From Rhabditoides inermis (taxonomy: Eukaryota; Nematoda; Chromadorea; Rhabditida; Rhabditidae), in the NCBI GenBank assembly GCA_963966185.1, contig CAWZYM010000450.1, positions 1-64,000 on the forward strand: a stretch of DNA of 64,000 nt. The letters are read 5' to 3'. The notes beneath the pieces are model-generated. The model did no database searches. It saw only the letters and a program-made list of their open reading frames with translations, and had not been told where the DNA came from. The first letter of the stretch is position 1; each line of letters opens with the position of its first letter. The translations under genes and the position numbers were made by a program. Below are positions 9,155 through 18,213 of the stretch, one piece after another.

Positions 9155-12047
9155 TTAAGTGGAAATACCTGATTAGTTTGTCCGCAAACGTTGAGTTAGG
9201 TTCTATTAATATTGGTCGTTTTGCATTGTTATTTAGTAGACTATTGTCTAATCGTCCTTTGCATTTTATAATTTCATTTTCATCTTTGTATAAATTTAGG
9301 TCTTTATATTTCGTAACGTTTATATTAACTTGATGAGCTTTTATTTGTAGTAATTCAGCTTTTTTATATAATTCTGTTCTGTTCGTATGTTGTAGGCATG
9401 ACAGTGCCATTTTATTCTTTATAAATTGAATGCATAAGCTTGTTATTCTTATTATTGATTCGTGCGACCTGTTCAGATCCGCAATGCGTTGTACCCACGC
9501 GTAGTCATTCTGTGGCTTATCTCTCGAATCTGACTGACTGAAATATGTCAGACAGGTCGTCTTATTTTCATTAACATTATTTTTATTGAAACGAATTGCG
9601 GTTGACACTTTAGCGATAGGATTCTTTGGGCCGTGCCACCACAGGTTGTTGTTGATTAGATTTATCTCTGATTCTGTTTTGGTAAGTAGATCAGCTGGAT
9701 TCCAATCAGTGTGAATATGCGCTAGTTCTATATTCACATCTGCGCTATTTACTATCTCTTTTAAAAGTTCGATTATTTGACGTACTCTGTTCCTTGTGAA
9801 CACGTCTAATTTGTCAGTGTACTTTGGAGTTTTCCACGAACTTATTGTCCAGTCTAGGACCACTGAAGAGTCCGTGAGTAGTTCGATTTTTGTTATATTC
9901 TGCGTGTCGATATTGTTTATAAGATACTTTATCAACCTGCAACCCACTAACAGTCCTAATAATTCTTTCTTTGGAACTGTGAGATTTACGTTTTGCGGTG
10001 CTACTCGTTGTTTCGAGATAATTAAATCAGATTTTGTTTCATTCGCTAGATACGCGCACGTACCGAATAACCCGCTTTCTCCGATTTTTCCCGAACTGGC
10101 GTCAGTGAATACGCGCAGTATGTTCCGTTTTTTGAATTCATTTATCAGTCGTTTCACGACAAATGATTGGCCGTTTACGGCAGATTCGTAGCTCTTCCAT
10201 TTTGTTTCGATTTCCTGGCTTACTGGTTCATCCCAACTCGCTCCTGACTTCCATACTTCTTGTATGATGATTTTTCCTCTAGACAACATGGGTGTTATCC
10301 ACCCTAATGGATCATATGTACTAGCAATGGCTGATACTATTCTCCGTTTCGTGACTTGTTTAGTCACAGATTTCCAATTGATTTTTACTTGAAGTTCGTC
10401 AGTTGCAATGTTCCAACCGATTCCCAGCAGCTTCTGATTTTTGGCTTCTGATTTATCTTTTTCTGGCAATAGGTTGTTTAGTTCCGACGAATTGGATATG
10501 AACTCGCGGAGATTCAAATTTATTCGATCGAATATCCATTTAGATTCTTTGTATTTTGCTACCGCTTCGTCTATCGAGCTGGCACGCATAAAGACGTTGT
10601 CAACATATGTTTCGTTTTCTATTTCTTTACTAAGCGGGGTGTGTACTTTATTTAGGTTATATTTTATCGATTCGCCGAGTAGCCATGGGCTACATCGCAG
10701 TCCAAACGGCACCCTTTGAAACACAAAGTGAATTAAGTTCGCTTCGCTCACAGGCTGATTTATGTCCTTCACCCACAGAAAACGGGTTGCATGTTGGTCA
10801 CATTCTTGTAGTTTTATTCCATGAAATGCCTTTTCAACATCTGCGATTAATAATATTTTATCCATTCTCGCTCGTAGGAGCATTCCGACCAACGCTGGTA
10901 AGATGGTTGGACCTGGGTGCAGTGCGTCATTCACAGAGCACTCGTTCCTCATATGACTACTTCCGTCATATACTATTCTTATTTTTGTTGTGTGACTGCT
11001 CAATTTCACTACCACTTGATGTGGTATATAGAATATTTGATAAGGGCTATCCAATTCATCTGGTGATAGACGCCTTATGATTCCCGCGGCTTCTTGTTGT
11101 TCGAAGATTTTTGCGTATTCCTCCCGGACCTTTTCTTGACCGGGTTTGTTTAAATTCTGAATTTGTGAGCACAGTCGCCGATAGGCTAATCGGAAATTAT
11201 TGCCTATTTTCTTTCCGTTCGGTTTGTTTAGATCGTATTCTGGCTTCCAAGGGAGACGTACATGAAGTCCGTCTTCTTTTTGGATTATTGTATTATAAAA
11301 ATTTTCGCATACTTCTTTTTCTACATCTGATTTAGTTTTGAATTCGGATTCTTTTATTCCAAGTGTTTCTAGGTTCCAGAAGTTTTCTAGCGTTTCATTC
11401 TCATTTATGGCCGCGAAGCCAAACGTTTCAGTGTGACTGTTCTCTTCAGGCCTATACGCACCGGAAAGCACGTGGCCGAAAATTGTTTTAGTCGCTCTCA
11501 AACCGCTAGGTAAATCTAGGGGTTGTTCTGCGGGTATTATTTGATTATATAAATCTTGCCCGATGAGAATGTCTGGATTTATTCGCTCGCTGCCTAAATT
11601 CAATTCTATGTTCAGCGTGTTTAGAGACACTAGGTCACATTCCATTACGTCGTACGTGAAGTATTTTCCTACAATTTGTTCCTGTACTGTTAATTCTACA
11701 TTCAGTTCAATGTCTTCGTTTCCTAGGAGGACAGCAGCTACAGTGCCTGTTTTGCGGGTCACTTTTGATCCTCCAAACACAGTCACTTCTTGTTCTCGCT
11801 CATCGTATATTGTGGCATTCAACTTATTTGCCAACGTTCGAGATATGAATGATTGGTTTGACCCACCATCTATCATCATATACGTTTCGCATACCATTCC
11901 ATTTACTCTTATTTTTCCCTTCGCGCTCATTAGCGAAACTTTTCCCGATTTGATTGTTTTTCTCGCTGAGCATGTGATTTGATCAGTCGCGAAAATTCTC
12001 GCCGTGTTCACTTTCATGTTGAAATTGGTCTTCGTGCGAGATCTCAT
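9069..12047 (-). CDS. Pol of BEL unit A: protease, reverse transcriptase, RNase H (integrase detached)
   Basis: A 992-codon frame overlapping the end of gag by 65 nt in the +1 frame. Order of domains: aspartic protease (MIDGGSNQSFIS), reverse transcriptase with LLIADVEKAF (motif A), VPFGLRCSPW (motif B) and ETYVDNVF (motif C, YVDN rather than YVDD), and RNase H (VFTDASSG, LLTDSSVVLDW). The last ~35 codons after RYFH are encoded by the inverted gag fragment and are not native. Translation would need a frameshift or its own ATG at 12047. Residues L and N near codons 107 and 146 match unit D rather than B and C. Confidence 0.9.
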   Translation of the reverse strand: MRSRTKTNFNMKVNTARIFATDQITCSARKTIKSGKVSLMSAKGKIRVNGMVCETYMMIDGGSNQSFISRTLANKLNATIYDEREQEVTVFGGSKVTRKTGTVAAVLLGNEDIELNVELTVQEQIVGKYFTYDVMECDLVSLNTLNIELNLGSERINPDILIGQDLYNQIIPAEQPLDLPSGLRATKTIFGHVLSGAYRPEENSHTETFGFAAINENETLENFWNLETLGIKESEFKTKSDVEKEVCENFYNTIIQKEDGLHVRLPWKPEYDLNKPNGKKIGNNFRLAYRRLCSQIQNLNKPGQEKVREEYAKIFEQQEAAGIIRRLSPDELDSPYQIFYIPHQVVVKLSSHTTKIRIVYDGSSHMRNECSVNDALHPGPTILPALVGMLLRARMDKILLIADVEKAFHGIKLQECDQHATRFLWVKDINQPVSEANLIHFVFQRVPFGLRCSPWLLGESIKYNLNKVHTPLSKEIENETYVDNVFMRASSIDEAVAKYKESKWIFDRINLNLREFISNSSELNNLLPEKDKSEAKNQKLLGIGWNIATDELQVKINWKSVTKQVTKRRIVSAIASTYDPLGWITPMLSRGKIIIQEVWKSGASWDEPVSQEIETKWKSYESAVNGQSFVVKRLINEFKKRNILRVFTDASSGKIGESGLFGTCAYLANETKSDLIISKQRVAPQNVNLTVPKKELLGLLVGCRLIKYLINNIDTQNITKIELLTDSSVVLDWTISSWKTPKYTDKLDVFTRNRVRQIIELLKEIVNSADVNIELAHIHTDWNPADLLTKTESEINLINNNLWWHGPKNPIAKVSTAIRFNKNNVNENKTTCLTYFSQSDSRDKPQNDYAWVQRIADLNRSHESIIRITSLCIQFIKNKMALSCLQHTNRTELYKKAELLQIKAHQVNINVTKYKDLNLYKDENEIIKCKGRLDNSLLNNNAKRPILIEPNSTFADKLIRYFHLKQLFDQLPFHPCSVRLWGRGEIARFLFQ

Positions 12048-13488
12048 ATGATTCCTCTTCCGCTTGATCTTCTATCCATTCAGATTCCGGCTGTTCATTT
12101 GTGTGAGCGTCATCAGTTTCCGTCACGCCCACATTAGTGATCATATTTTGAGGTGCACGACTGTTTTGCCTCATTCCACCCATTCCACCTCGGTGTGGTG
12201 AAGAGTACATTCCACCTCTTGGCGCCATTCCTCGATTCATGTTTCCTCGCGGGGGCATCAACCCTCCTCCTCGAAATCCTCCCCGTTGGAAGTTTTGATG
12301 GGTTCTGTTCTGATTGTAGTTTGTGTTGTAATTGTTCATGAACCGGTTGTAGGGAGACTGGTTTTGATTTTGAGTGCCAAAGTTTGCCACTGGTCTAATT
12401 TTGTTTGTCTCCATTTCTCGTTCGATTGTCATTTTGTTGGGGCATGCATGAGCAGCATGTCCTGTGGTCCAACATGTGAAACACGCATTGTTCACTTGTA
12501 CAAGCCTTTTTGCCAAGTAAGCTGCATTGTCCTTTTTTGAGCAGTTGAATCCGATGTGAGACTCATTGCAAATTCCACACTTTGCCTCGTTCGTTTCTCT
12601 GTAGGCCGCATTCACTTTTGTCTCGTCTTCCGAGTCGGATTCGTTCATGTTTTCATTAATTCGGATATGGCGTTCCACCATATGCAGTGTCTCTTCGATT
12701 GTCACCGTTTCATCAGATGCATTCATTCCGGATCTGTAATCGTTATTCTCCCTTATCTCTAGTTCTTTTTTGATCTCCCTCACGAGCGATGAGGGAAACT
12801 TGTCGAAGATGATCCCCCTAATGAAGGTCACCCATGCTGAATCCGTGCTAGTGAGCGAGTCAGTTTTGTAGCGACACGCTGTCGCCAGCAGACCATACAA
12901 TTGTTCGTATGTCATTCTCATTGATTTTGTGCTGGTTCCCGATTTCGGGAGACTCTTCATTTTGTTCCAGATTCGTTGTTGATTGAGACGTGGATTCTGG
13001 TATTTAGCGCGCAGCTGCATCACTGCCTTATCATAATATTCTGGTTTCTGCGGCAACGCATTCAGCAATGATTCATTCGGGCAGAGGCACGTGAGCATAG
13101 TGTACTTCTCCACCGTGTTGTATGATGGGTTTTTGTGGACACATGTTTCATAGAGGTCCCAGAACCGCTCAAAGTCTTCTGCCTTCCCAGAGAATTCTTT
13201 CAGTCTTATATCCTTGGTATTCGGGCGCAAGCGGAAATTGTTTCGTGGTTCGCTATCTCCTGCGCTGTTTCCATTCCAACCAAGTTCCGCGGACAAATTC
13301 AATGGTGACTGCGCGTTCATTCCGATGTGATTGAATTCGATTCTCGCAGGTGATCCTCCTGCGGCAGCGCGCTGTTCAACGCGACGTTGAGTTCCGATTA
13401 ATTCCTGCGCGACGATTTCTTGTTGCCTTTGAGGCGTCTGTTGAATATGAGCGCACCCAAGATCGTCACCAAAAGTACACGTAATCAT
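11983..13488 (-). CDS. Gag of BEL unit A (N-terminus replaced by LTR-encoded residues)
   Basis: The reading begins at an ATG inside the LTR (13488) and crosses the LTR end directly into gag at IQQTPQRQQ. The genuine N-terminal ~130 residues seen in unit D are missing here. The middle matches the DUF1759 type of Gag (LKEFSGKAEDFERFWDLYET), followed by two zinc knuckles (CGICNESHIGFNC and CFTCWTTGHAAHAC), an Asn-rich stretch and an RGG-rich C-terminal region typical of RNA binding. One residue (Ser in DYRSGMN) differs from the Cys of B, C and D. Confidence 0.85.
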   Translation of the reverse strand: MITCTFGDDLGCAHIQQTPQRQQEIVAQELIGTQRRVEQRAAAGGSPARIEFNHIGMNAQSPLNLSAELGWNGNSAGDSEPRNNFRLRPNTKDIRLKEFSGKAEDFERFWDLYETCVHKNPSYNTVEKYTMLTCLCPNESLLNALPQKPEYYDKAVMQLRAKYQNPRLNQQRIWNKMKSLPKSGTSTKSMRMTYEQLYGLLATACRYKTDSLTSTDSAWVTFIRGIIFDKFPSSLVREIKKELEIRENNDYRSGMNASDETVTIEETLHMVERHIRINENMNESDSEDETKVNAAYRETNEAKCGICNESHIGFNCSKKDNAAYLAKRLVQVNNACFTCWTTGHAAHACPNKMTIEREMETNKIRPVANFGTQNQNQSPYNRFMNNYNTNYNQNRTHQNFQRGGFRGGGLMPPRGNMNRGMAPRGGMYSSPHRGGMGGMRQNSRAPQNMITNVGVTETDDAHTNEQPESEWIEDQAEEESYEISHEDQFQHESEHGENFRD

Positions 13489-14389
13489 AACATTATTTAT
13501 TTGCAATACATTGTTATTTCATATTCATGCGATTATTGAAGTGGTTGAGGTACAGGAGTTGGACGAGGGTTACGGTAGATAGAGCCGCACGGTGATGATG
13601 TACTTGTAGAAGAAGCGGGATACTGTAGCGTATTCTTGGTTCCAGTGAGTGGTTACGGTAGCTCTCGTCGGGAATCCACCAGCGACGGAGACTTGATGCG
13701 GTAGGAGTGCGGGCCCCCGGAATCCACCGGGTTGCATGGCCATACAACGCACGCAGCGCCTCGGAATCCACCGGGCAATCGGCTGCTGAAGAAGGGGAAG
13801 AAGGGACGCTCAGTGCAGAACCTCTGCGATACTGGCGTGATCATATTCCGATTCACTCCACTGCGAACACATTCTTTTGCATTTAATCCGCTGTACTACT
13901 CGTAATTTATCATAGTGTGTTCGGTTTACATTTACCCTGATTTACATTCAGATGTCGATCCACTTCATTCGATTCATTGATTTATCGCATCCACTCACCG
14001 CGCCTGACGGTCGCAAGTCGGATAAGTGTGGATAAGTGATCTTTCTGTGCATCCTGGAAGAGCTTATATACCCTCCGGAATGGGTTACGGTCATGTATTG
14101 AATGTTGTCGGTCCGGGACCATCGGTGCCGTCTGATTCTATTTTAAATACTACGGATTCCGTTTGACAAATATGCGAGATTAACCGTGGTCACATTGCCA
14201 CTCTCTGGCCCCGCCCATCGCGTCTGGCGGGAGACTTTCGTTGTAGCCAGAATTAAATCTATTGATCGTTATCGATTGTTTATCGATTATAATTCATTAC
14301 TAGTAGTTATAAAATGTACATACATATTTATATAGTAGTTACATAGTCATTCTATTAGTCTATATAGTGGTTGTATCGCGTCCGCGACA
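13448..14389 (-). mobile_element. LTR of BEL unit A (5' LTR, minus orientation)
   Basis: Identical in structure to the LTR at 4373 and exactly symmetrical to the LTR at 15807-16748 (coordinates sum to 30196). Its U5 end joins gag with no primer binding site between. Its outer terminus abuts a truncated ORF3 (unit E) at 14390. Confidence 0.92.
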
Positions 14390-14604
14390 AGTACTCCACG
14401 GAAGAAGCTCGCCACAAACAGTTCGGAGTTCTGCGCCTCTGCCAGCTGTGCGCGTACCGGATGGACAAGGACCATCGATGCAAGCGCGGCGCTCGCTGCG
14501 TGATTCGTGCCTGCCGAGGACCTCACTGTTCGGCTCTCTGCCCGAGGGCTTTCCACTCGGACGGATCCTTCGTGGGAGAGGACGAGTTCGCCAAGATGAT
14601 CTAA
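14390..14604 (+). pseudogene. Truncated ORF3 tail of BEL unit E
   Basis: Matches the last 215 bp of ORF3 (compare 23466-23680), beginning abruptly after the LTR terminus of unit A. Only the Cys/His-rich C-terminal zinc-finger part remains. It is the left edge of unit E, whose antisense gene and 3' LTR continue to the right and are shared with unit B. Confidence 0.9.
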
Positions 14605-14623
14605 GGGACAAGCCGAAGCCGTA

Positions 14624-15658
14624 CTAACTGTTGAATTGAATGTTGAATTGTTTGTTTGAATAAATATTGTGAGAAAATGACTCAGTGTATGAATGTGAGG
14701 GTTGAATGAATATAATAGTGGAAACCTGTAGAATTGACTTGGTGACGCTCCCTTCGTTGGCTTACTCCGCTGCATCTGAATGAATTGAATGGAATGGAAA
14801 TGAATCAACATCTCAATGATCTTGAGATAAGACTGGAATGAATGAAGGCAACACCTGATAAGGGTGCCAGAAACAATATAAACTAGCTATCGTTCCGACG
14901 GAACGAAGCCTTGAAGAATGAAACAGAAAACAAACACAAACTATAAGTCTCAGAGAATAAACAAACAAATTACAATTATAAATATTTATCGCATAATATG
15001 TGGCGTGCTTGAACACACCTACAATGGTGAGCGAAACATGGAATGAATATGATATGGGAAAGGAATTGCGGGACGAACTTACCTGTACTCCAATAATACC
15101 GTCTTCGACAGAGACGGCGCTGATGATGGCTGCACGTCTCCGTTGTCGACCGTCGCAGTCAGCTATCACCTAAATAGAATGAATTGAACTTGAATAACAT
15201 TCAAAGTAAACAATAGTAACAATAGTATCAAGAGATAATTGAATTTACCTTGTCCTCGCATGAGGTCGAAGCCCTTCGCCGTGTCCAGCCAGCACCGGCA
15301 CGGACCTGAATGAAATTGAATAAGTAAAACAACTAGACAAGAAACTATCATATATCGTCTAGCACACCCAACAAAAGGCTATAATACAATTTAACTACAA
15401 AGCAAATTAATTTTGAATTACTGAATGAATTTAGAATTAAACCGGACAAACGAAATGTTTCCAAACAAATCAAATAATCATGTCAACTAACAACATGGAA
15501 CATGAAATAAATAAGAAGAGAAAGAAAAAAAAAATACTCACTCTCGTCGATGTCGAGGTAGTAGAATACCGAGTTGGAGACGAACGGGCTGCAGCCCGAC
15601 TTGAACGAGGACGGCTACTAATAGGCCTCTTGACATCGGCCTTTCTTGATGCGATAAC
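14624..15658 (-). CDS. Antisense spliced gene of BEL unit E
   Basis: Same exon series as in unit A, here on the minus strand, with its first readable exon at 15542-15658. Relative to unit B there is one extra A in an A-run near 15530 and a GAAATA/AAAATA difference near 15505, both outside exons. The reading frame through the exons is unchanged. Confidence 0.45.
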
Positions 15659-15829
15659 CTGAAAGAAGAAGAATCAGTACATATAGAACATACTATAATA
15701 TAGTTGATTACGAAATCAAGAAACCAAAAAATATGAAAAATCATAGAATCGAAACAAGAACTCAAATCGAGAACGGAAGACACATCAAAAAAGGTCAGGC
15801 CGGGAATGTCGCGGACGCGATACAACCAC

Positions 15830-15835
15830 TATATA
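15830..15835 (-). promoter_or_regulatory. Outward-facing TATA motif at the LTR terminus
   Basis: TATATA lies about 24 bp inside the LTR 5' edge. In the minus direction it is placed to start RNA close to the LTR boundary and into the antisense spliced gene that abuts it. The motif is self-complementary, so the direction is inferred from position only. Confidence 0.35.
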
Positions 15836-16125
15836 GACTAATAGAATGACTATGTAACTACTATATAAATATGTATGTACATTTTATAACTACTAGTAAT
15901 GAATTATAATCGATAAACAATCGATAACGATCAATAGATTTAATTCTGGCTACAACGAAAGTCTCCCGCCAGACGCGATGGGCGGGGCCAGAGAGTGGCA
16001 ATGTGACCACGGTTAATCTCGCATATTTGTCAAACGGAATCCGTAGTATTTAAAATAGAATCAGACGGCACCGATGGTCCCGGACCGACAACATTCAATA
16101 CATGACCGTAACCCATTCCGGAGGG

Positions 16126-16132
16126 TATATAA
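16126..16132 (+). promoter_or_regulatory. TATA box of the BEL LTR promoter
   Basis: TATATAA in the context GGAGGGTATATAAGCTC, with a GC box (GGGCGGGGCC) about 140 bp upstream in the same U3. It would start transcripts near 16155-16165, next to a direct repeat of ACTTATCC. The same site is present in every complete LTR and in the truncated LTR at 48273. Confidence 0.7.
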
Positions 16133-16694
16133 GCTCTTCCAGGATGCACAGAAAGATCACTTATCCACACTTATCCGACTTGCGACCGTCAGGCGCGGTG
16201 AGTGGATGCGATAAATCAATGAATCGAATGAAGTGGATCGACATCTGAATGTAAATCAGGGTAAATGTAAACCGAACACACTATGATAAATTACGAGTAG
16301 TACAGCGGATTAAATGCAAAAGAATGTGTTCGCAGTGGAGTGAATCGGAATATGATCACGCCAGTATCGCAGAGGTTCTGCACTGAGCGTCCCTTCTTCC
16401 CCTTCTTCAGCAGCCGATTGCCCGGTGGATTCCGAGGCGCTGCGTGCGTTGTATGGCTATGCAACCCGGTGGATTCCGGGGGCCCGCACTCCTACCGCAT
16501 CAAGTCTCCGTCGCTGGTGGATTCCCGACGAGAGCTACCGTAACCACTCACTGGAACCAAGAATACGCTACAGTATCCCGCTTCTTCTACAAGTACATCA
16601 TCACCGTGCGGCTCTATCTACCGTAACCCTCGTCCAACTCCTGTACCTCAACCACTTCAATAATCGCATGAATATGAAATAACAATGTATTGCA

Positions 16695-16700
16695 AATAAA
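16695..16700 (+). terminator. Polyadenylation signal in the BEL LTR
   Basis: AATAAA about 50 bp before the LTR 3' end defines the probable end of R. In units A, B and C the only in-frame ATG for the truncated gag (16708 in B) lies just after it, within U5. Confidence 0.6.
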
Positions 16701-16707
16701 TAATGTT

Positions 16708-18213
16708 ATGATTACGTGTACTTTTGGTGACGATCTTGGGTGCGCTCATATTCAACAGACGCCTCAAAGGCAACAAGAAATCGTCGCGCAGGAATTAATC
16801 GGAACTCAACGTCGCGTTGAACAGCGCGCTGCCGCAGGAGGATCACCTGCGAGAATCGAATTCAATCACATCGGAATGAACGCGCAGTCACCATTGAATT
16901 TGTCCGCGGAACTTGGTTGGAATGGAAACAGCGCAGGAGATAGCGAACCACGAAACAATTTCCGCTTGCGCCCGAATACCAAGGATATAAGACTGAAAGA
17001 ATTCTCTGGGAAGGCAGAAGACTTTGAGCGGTTCTGGGACCTCTATGAAACATGTGTCCACAAAAACCCATCATACAACACGGTGGAGAAGTACACTATG
17101 CTCACGTGCCTCTGCCCGAATGAATCATTGCTGAATGCGTTGCCGCAGAAACCAGAATATTATGATAAGGCAGTGATGCAGCTGCGCGCTAAATACCAGA
17201 ATCCACGTCTCAATCAACAACGAATCTGGAACAAAATGAAGAGTCTCCCGAAATCGGGAACCAGCACAAAATCAATGAGAATGACATACGAACAATTGTA
17301 TGGTCTGCTGGCGACAGCGTGTCGCTACAAAACTGACTCGCTCACTAGCACGGATTCAGCATGGGTGACCTTCATTAGGGGGATCATCTTCGACAAGTTT
17401 CCCTCATCGCTCGTGAGGGAGATCAAAAAAGAACTAGAGATAAGGGAGAATAACGATTACAGATGCGGAATGAATGCATCTGATGAAACGGTGACAATCG
17501 AAGAGACACTGCATATGGTGGAACGCCATATCCGAATTAATGAAAACATGAACGAATCCGACTCGGAAGACGAGACAAAAGTGAATGCGGCCTACAGAGA
17601 AACGAACGAGGCAAAGTGTGGAATTTGCAATGAGTCTCACATCGGATTCAACTGCTCAAAAAAGGACAATGCAGCTTACTTGGCAAAAAGGCTTGTACAA
17701 GTGAACAATGCGTGTTTCACATGTTGGACCACAGGACATGCTGCTCATGCATGCCCCAACAAAATGACAATCGAACGAGAAATGGAGACAAACAAAATTA
17801 GACCAGTGGCAAACTTTGGCACTCAAAATCAAAACCAGTCTCCCTACAACCGGTTCATGAACAATTACAACACAAACTACAATCAGAACAGAACCCATCA
17901 AAACTTCCAACGGGGAGGATTTCGAGGAGGAGGGTTGATGCCCCCGCGAGGAAACATGAATCGAGGAATGGCGCCAAGAGGTGGAATGTACTCTTCACCA
18001 CACCGAGGTGGAATGGGTGGAATGAGGCAAAACAGTCGTGCACCTCAAAATATGATCACTAATGTGGGCGTGACGGAAACTGATGACGCTCACACAAATG
18101 AACAGCCGGAATCTGAATGGATAGAAGATCAAGCGGAAGAGGAATCATATGAGATCTCGCACGAAGACCAATTTCAACATGAAAGTGAACACGGCGAGAA
18201 TTTTCGCGACTGA
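16708..18213 (+). CDS. Gag of BEL unit B (LTR-fused, lacking native N-terminus)
   Basis: 501 codons from an ATG in the LTR U5; the first 14 residues are LTR-encoded and gag proper starts at IQQTPQRQQ. It contains the DUF1759-like region, two CCHC knuckles at about residues 310-350 and the RGG-rich tail. Compared with D it lacks about 131 N-terminal residues, including the Lys/Glu-rich helical segment, which is found inverted downstream at 21042-21456. It differs from unit A by Cys for Ser in DYRCGMN. Confidence 0.85.
   Translation: MITCTFGDDLGCAHIQQTPQRQQEIVAQELIGTQRRVEQRAAAGGSPARIEFNHIGMNAQSPLNLSAELGWNGNSAGDSEPRNNFRLRPNTKDIRLKEFSGKAEDFERFWDLYETCVHKNPSYNTVEKYTMLTCLCPNESLLNALPQKPEYYDKAVMQLRAKYQNPRLNQQRIWNKMKSLPKSGTSTKSMRMTYEQLYGLLATACRYKTDSLTSTDSAWVTFIRGIIFDKFPSSLVREIKKELEIRENNDYRCGMNASDETVTIEETLHMVERHIRINENMNESDSEDETKVNAAYRETNEAKCGICNESHIGFNCSKKDNAAYLAKRLVQVNNACFTCWTTGHAAHACPNKMTIEREMETNKIRPVANFGTQNQNQSPYNRFMNNYNTNYNQNRTHQNFQRGGFRGGGLMPPRGNMNRGMAPRGGMYSSPHRGGMGGMRQNSRAPQNMITNVGVTETDDAHTNEQPESEWIEDQAEEESYEISHEDQFQHESEHGENFRD

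Larger units (their letters stand above)
15807..16748 (+). mobile_element. LTR shared by BEL units E and B, 942 bp
   Basis: Starts TGTCGCGGACGCGATAC and ends GGTGCGCTCA. U3 carries a GGGCGGGGCC box and a TATATAA, and AATAAA lies 48 bp before the 3' end, so R would be about 0.55 kb and U5 very short. Three copies of GGTGGATTCC lie in R. The right end continues straight into gag. Confidence 0.93.
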
